DNA of 64,000 nucleotides. Origin: Porcincola intestinalis (GTDB lineage: Bacteria; Bacillota; Clostridia; Lachnospirales; Lachnospiraceae). Shown here piece after piece: positions 60,935-64,000 of the stretch. The stretch is taken from positions 1 through 64,000 of the forward strand of contig NZ_VULZ01000012.1 of assembly GCF_009696445.1 (NCBI RefSeq). Reading direction: 5' to 3'. Every line of letters begins with the position of its first letter. Position 1 is the first letter of the stretch. A program made the position numbers and the translations under genes. Under the pieces are notes generated by a model. It had not been told where the DNA came from and did no database searches. It was given only the letters and a program-made list of their open reading frames with translations.

Positions 60935-62044
60935 ATGAATATCCTCATTGCGATCATTGTATTCAGTGTCCTGATTCTGTTCCATGAATTCGGGCACTTT
61001 CTCCTTGCAAGGTTCTGCAGGGTTCGTGTCATTGAATTTTCGCTCGGGATGGGACCCCGCCTCCTTTCACATGTATCACGCAGGTCCGGAACAAGATACT
61101 CTCTGAAGCTTTTTCCGTTTGGAGGAAGCTGCGAGATGAAGGGAGAGTTTTCAGAGGAAGAAGAAAAGGAAGACAAAAAGGAGGGCGGGTCGGACGATGG
61201 TAAGGCTGGAGACGGAACCGGCGACTCGTTTGAGAGCAAACGGGTCTGGCAGCGGATGCTGATTGTGGCGGCGGGACCGATCTTCAACTTCCTTCTGGCT
61301 TTTCTCTTTGCACTTTTCCTGATCGGGCAGGCAGGATATGACCCGCCGGTCGTTCTTGAGGTCGAGGATGGATCGCCGGCTGCGCAGGCCGGTATCGAGG
61401 CAGGGGACTGGATCACGAAGATCGGACGGTCTGCGATCTCCCTCCAAAGAGATATTTCGGTCTATCCCATGCTGCACAGCACGGCGTTTTCATCCGGTCA
61501 TCCGGTCACTGTCCACTGGACACATGAGGGAGAAGAAAGATCGGCTCAGATCGTTCCGGAAGAGAGTGCTGACGGCCGGTACCTGCTTGGAATCTCAACA
61601 TCCTCCCAGTACAGACTTCATGGTGGGGGTCTGACAACGGTCCGCTACAGTTTCCTTGAGACAGGATATTGGATCCGGATCACCTTCGACAGCCTCGGTA
61701 TGCTCTTGAGAGGGCAGGTTTCCGCAGATGACGTCTCAGGACCAGTCCGGATTGTCAAGACAATCAGTGATACGGTGGAGGAATCGAGGGAGGACGGGGC
61801 CCTGTATGTATGGCTGAATGTGCTCCAAGTCGCAATCCTGCTGTCGGCAAATCTCGGTGTCATGAACCTGCTGCCGCTTCCGGCGCTGGACGGCGGGAGA
61901 CTTCTGTTTCTGGTGGTGGAAGCGGTGACCCGGCGGAAGCCTGACAGAAAGTTCGAGCAGGCGGTCAATTATGCCGGATTTATGGTGCTGATGGGGCTGG
62001 CACTCCTTCTGGTGTTCCATGATCTTCAGACAATTTTTCGATAA
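60935..62044 (+). CDS. rseP: Site-2 protease RseP, zinc metalloprotease
   Basis: A 369-residue intramembrane metalloprotease. H-E-F-G-H (His17-Glu18-His21) is in the first helix and Asp319 in L-P-A-L-D-G-G-R-L is the third ligand. One PDZ-like domain (about 130-215) lies between the helices. An acidic Glu/Lys/Asp/Gly-rich insert (about 68-100) lies in the loop before the second helix, which family members do not usually carry. It cleaves membrane proteins such as anti-sigma factors and remnant signal peptides. Its substrate is not indicated here. Coupled closely to dxr. Confidence 0.93.
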   Translation: MNILIAIIVFSVLILFHEFGHFLLARFCRVRVIEFSLGMGPRLLSHVSRRSGTRYSLKLFPFGGSCEMKGEFSEEEEKEDKKEGGSDDGKAGDGTGDSFESKRVWQRMLIVAAGPIFNFLLAFLFALFLIGQAGYDPPVVLEVEDGSPAAQAGIEAGDWITKIGRSAISLQRDISVYPMLHSTAFSSGHPVTVHWTHEGEERSAQIVPEESADGRYLLGISTSSQYRLHGGGLTTVRYSFLETGYWIRITFDSLGMLLRGQVSADDVSGPVRIVKTISDTVEESREDGALYVWLNVLQVAILLSANLGVMNLLPLPALDGGRLLFLVVEAVTRRKPDRKFEQAVNYAGFMVLMGLALLLVFHDLQTIFR

Positions 62045-62242
62045 TCCGGGGGAAATATCGAATTTCATCCGCTTGCGGGATTGACGGATGGGGCCTGATT
62101 TGTGATGGAAGCGTGTAATTATTTCTATAAAAAACAGGAACACGAAAAATAATTGGATCAATAATCCGGAGGAACAAATTATTGTTGTGCATTCTCACCT
62201 AAAAGAAATCGAAATATTTTTCAAAAACAGCACATTGTACCC
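62045..62242 (+). other. AT-rich intergenic region upstream of the amino-acid transporter
   Basis: No gene is visible. The word ATAATCCGG occurs at 62041 and 62161, each time followed by a purine-rich stretch. A rich A/T composition contrasts with the flanking genes. No terminator for rseP is clear. Confidence 0.35.
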
Positions 62243-62272
62243 TTGAAAGCAGTGCGACAGCGGTGATACAAT
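62243..62272 (+). promoter_or_regulatory. Promoter of the branched-chain amino-acid transporter operon
   Basis: TTGAAA (62243-62248), 18-bp spacer and TACAAT (62267-62272), 30 nt before the ATG. Confidence 0.6.
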
Positions 62273-62301
62273 ACGCTCAACTCATAAAGGAGGACATGAT
62301 T

Positions 62302-63489
62302 ATGAAAAAATTTGTATGTGTTGCGATGTCCGGCGTACTGGCTGCTTCCTTCGCAGTCAGCGCTTCTGCTGCTGATCAGATCAAGGTCGGCGGAATCGGG
62401 CCTACGACCGGGCCGGCTGCCATCTACGGCACAGCTGCCATGTATGGTGAGCAGATTGCTGTGGACGAGGTGAATAAGGCAGGAGGAGCCATCCAGTTTG
62501 ACTGGAAGTTCGAGGATGACACGCATGATGCCGAGACCTCTGTCAATGCCTACAACAGCCTGAAGGACTGGGGGATGCAGATTCTGGCAGGAACCGTCAC
62601 CACGAACCCGTGCCTGGCTGTCGGCGCAGAGGCGGTCAATGACAACATGTTCATGATGACACCGTCCGCTTCCTCACAGGATGTCATCGATACAGGTGAC
62701 AATGTCTTCCAGATTTGCTTTACAGACCCGAACCAGGGAACTGCTTCGGCAGACTATATCTCCAGCAAGAAGCTCGGAACAAAGATCGGTGTGATCTACA
62801 ATTCTTCCGATGCGTACTCAAGCGGAATTAACACCAACTTCCAGGCTGAGGCATCAAAGGTCGGCCTTCAGGTTGTCGCGAATGAAGCCTTCACGGATGA
62901 TAACTCTACGGACCTGACCACGCAGGTTCAGGCCTGCAAGGATGCCGGCGCAGATCTTGTCTTCCTTCCGATTTACTACACACCGGCCAGCCAGATTCTG
63001 AAGGCTGCAAACGACATGGGCTACAAGCCGAAGTTCTTCGGCTGCGATGGGCTTGACGGAATCCTCGGTGTCGAGGGCTTTGATACTTCCCTTGCTGAGG
63101 GTGTCATGCTGCTGACTCCGTTCGTCGCAACCTCCGCTGACAAGGCTACGCAGGATTTCGTTGCCAAGTACAAGGAAGTCTCAAAGGGTGATACACCGAA
63201 CCAGTTCGCTGCAGATGCCTATGATGTCATCAAGGTTCTTGCCAAGGCCGGAGAGAAGGCAGGGATCACGGCCGATATGAGCGCTTCCGATATCTGCGAT
63301 GCCCTCAAGGCGACGATCACGGATCCGAGCTTCACCTATGACGGCCTGACCGGTACCGGGATGACCTGGGATGCTTCCGGCGCCGTCAGCAAGGAGCCGA
63401 AGGGCATGATCATCGAGAATGGTGAGTATCAGCCGATCGACGGCGAAAGCGTCAGCGCTTCCACCGAAGCTGAGACAGAGTCAGAGTAA
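62302..63489 (+). CDS. livJ: Branched-chain amino-acid ABC transporter substrate-binding protein
   Basis: A 395-residue secreted binding protein of the LivJ/LivK family (periplasmic-binding fold type 1). A signal peptide (1-23, ending S-A-S-A-A) precedes I-K-V-G-G-I-G-P-T-T-G. No lipobox cysteine is visible, which is odd for a Gram-positive binding protein; the acidic Ser/Thr/Glu tail (T-E-A-E-T-E-S-E) is also unusual. The fold segments T-P-S-A-S-S-Q and Y-N-S-S-D-A-Y-S-S are typical. ATG 62302 lies 8 nt after AAAGGAGG; ATG 62296 is too close. The permease gene follows. The ligand (Leu, Ile, Val or another) is not determined. Confidence 0.9.
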   Translation: MKKFVCVAMSGVLAASFAVSASAADQIKVGGIGPTTGPAAIYGTAAMYGEQIAVDEVNKAGGAIQFDWKFEDDTHDAETSVNAYNSLKDWGMQILAGTVTTNPCLAVGAEAVNDNMFMMTPSASSQDVIDTGDNVFQICFTDPNQGTASADYISSKKLGTKIGVIYNSSDAYSSGINTNFQAEASKVGLQVVANEAFTDDNSTDLTTQVQACKDAGADLVFLPIYYTPASQILKAANDMGYKPKFFGCDGLDGILGVEGFDTSLAEGVMLLTPFVATSADKATQDFVAKYKEVSKGDTPNQFAADAYDVIKVLAKAGEKAGITADMSASDICDALKATITDPSFTYDGLTGTGMTWDASGAVSKEPKGMIIENGEYQPIDGESVSASTEAETESE

Positions 63490-63509
63490 TCGATTGGCTT
63501 TCCAGGAAA

Positions 63510-63538
63510 GGGGGCTGGCGGTATGCAGCCCCCTTCTT
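63510..63538 (+). terminator. Partial terminator between binding protein and permease genes
   Basis: GGGGGCTG-GCGGTATG-CAGCCCCC followed by TTCTTCC. The weak T-run suggests attenuation, leaving the binding protein in excess over the membrane parts. Confidence 0.6.
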
Positions 63539-63578
63539 CCTGCCTGATGAATGACGTTTGAGCCGCAGGAGGATTGAG

Positions 63579-64000
63579 ATGCAGTTTTTATCTTATCTGG
63601 TCAGAGGCATATCACTGGGAAGCGTGTATGCGCTGATCGCCCTGGGATACACGATGGTGTACGGCATCGCCAAGATGCTGAACTTCGCCCATGGCGATAT
63701 CATCATGGTCGGTGGATATGTTGTGTTCTTCACGTTTTGCCAGGGCGGTATGAATCCCTGGCTTTCAATGATTCTTGCGATTGTCGTCTGTACTCTTCTG
63801 GGCATTACGATTGAACGGATCGCATACAGACCGCTGAGAGGGGCAGCATCTCTGGCTGTGCTGATCACAGCCATCGGCGTAAGCTATTTCCTTGAGAATG
63901 GAGCGATGCTTCTGTGGTCGTCTGAGCCGAAGTCCTTCACGTCCATCGTCAGTCTTCCGGCCTTGAATCTGTTTGGCGGCAGTCTGCAGATCTCTGCGGA
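63579..64000 (+). CDS. livH: Branched-chain amino-acid ABC transporter permease (partial, cut by window end)
   Basis: The reading frame starts at ATG 63579, about 8 nt after AGGAGG, and runs off the window after 140 residues. S-L-G-S-V-Y-A-L-I-A-L-G-Y-T-M-V-Y-G at the start and F-A-H-G-D-I-I-M-V-G-G-Y match LivH permeases. Helices are visible at about 10-28, 40-60 and 62-85. With the binding protein 89 nt upstream it forms part of an amino-acid importer; the remaining genes lie outside. Confidence 0.93.
   Translation, partial: MQFLSYLVRGISLGSVYALIALGYTMVYGIAKMLNFAHGDIIMVGGYVVFFTFCQGGMNPWLSMILAIVVCTLLGITIERIAYRPLRGAASLAVLITAIGVSYFLENGAMLLWSSEPKSFTSIVSLPALNLFGGSLQISA

Noticed and set aside
62244-62260. 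Catabolite control (cre) site near the livJ promoter
   Set aside because: TGAAAGCAGTGCGA has too many mismatches at the conserved central CG to be called.

Overview
The window looks like chromosomal DNA of a Gram-positive anaerobe of the class Clostridia, most probably a Lachnospiraceae-type gut bacterium. The basis is gene content and protein character only: moderately high GC with GC-rich intergenic spacers, strong AGGAGG ribosome sites with frequent TTG/GTG starts, Cna-B pili with sortases, a sodium-pumping biotin decarboxylase cluster, and membrane-anchored surface proteins. No 16S gene is present, so the placement is inferred.

Layout. 1-123: probable right end of an IS3-family insertion sequence. 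300-1937: structured leader and a secreted SH3/NlpC-P60 cell-wall hydrolase with a 36-bp repeat array. 2075-7862: two small membrane proteins, guaB, a membrane-anchored amidase and a HEAT-repeat methyltransferase-like protein. 7911-8207: tRNA-Gly(GCC) with promoter and terminators. 8282-20790: a pilus locus (signal peptidase I, 2240-residue adhesin, backbone pilin, class C sortase, minor pilin, sortase-like protein with altered catalytic residues), led by a promoter whose -35/-10 spacer contains a run of ten G. 20883-21588: class II aldolase. 21633-23875 (minus strand): DAHP synthase, RNase HI and a short siroheme-synthase-like Rossmann protein. 24039-28212: tyrS and alaS. 28411-28731: rpsU. 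28946-34591: cardiolipin synthase, metallophosphoesterase, scpA-scpB, XdhC/CoxI-type protein. 34770-36344: modB-modC. 36457-41961: carboxyltransferase, OadG-like protein, biotin carrier, sodium pump beta subunit and PycB/OadA-type carboxyltransferase. 42069-56337: envelope polymer region (acyltransferase, rhodanese-like protein, GT-C-like protein, two L,D-transpeptidases, two YfhO-type proteins, GT2, ATP-grasp, CapK-like ligase). 56439-62044: the conserved block pyrH-frr-uppS-cdsA-dxr-rseP. 62243-64000: branched-chain amino-acid ABC transporter, cut by the window end.

How the genes fit together. The pilus operon carries its own signal peptidase, three wall-anchored subunits and one canonical plus one divergent sortase; the G10 promoter suggests ON/OFF or graded expression by slippage. 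The decarboxylase cluster encodes the parts of both a methylmalonyl-CoA/oxaloacetate transcarboxylase and a sodium-exporting decarboxylase, sharing one biotin carrier. The 42-56 kb region probably assembles and decorates a wall polymer. Many spacers contain degenerate short direct repeats, a recurring feature of this genome.

The strongest candidates for undescribed biology are the G10 pilus switch with nested upstream palindromes, the divergent sortase paired with a minor pilin bearing a V-K-T-G-D sorting signal, and the two-carboxyltransferase sodium-pump cluster. All are read from sequence alone; no database search was run.
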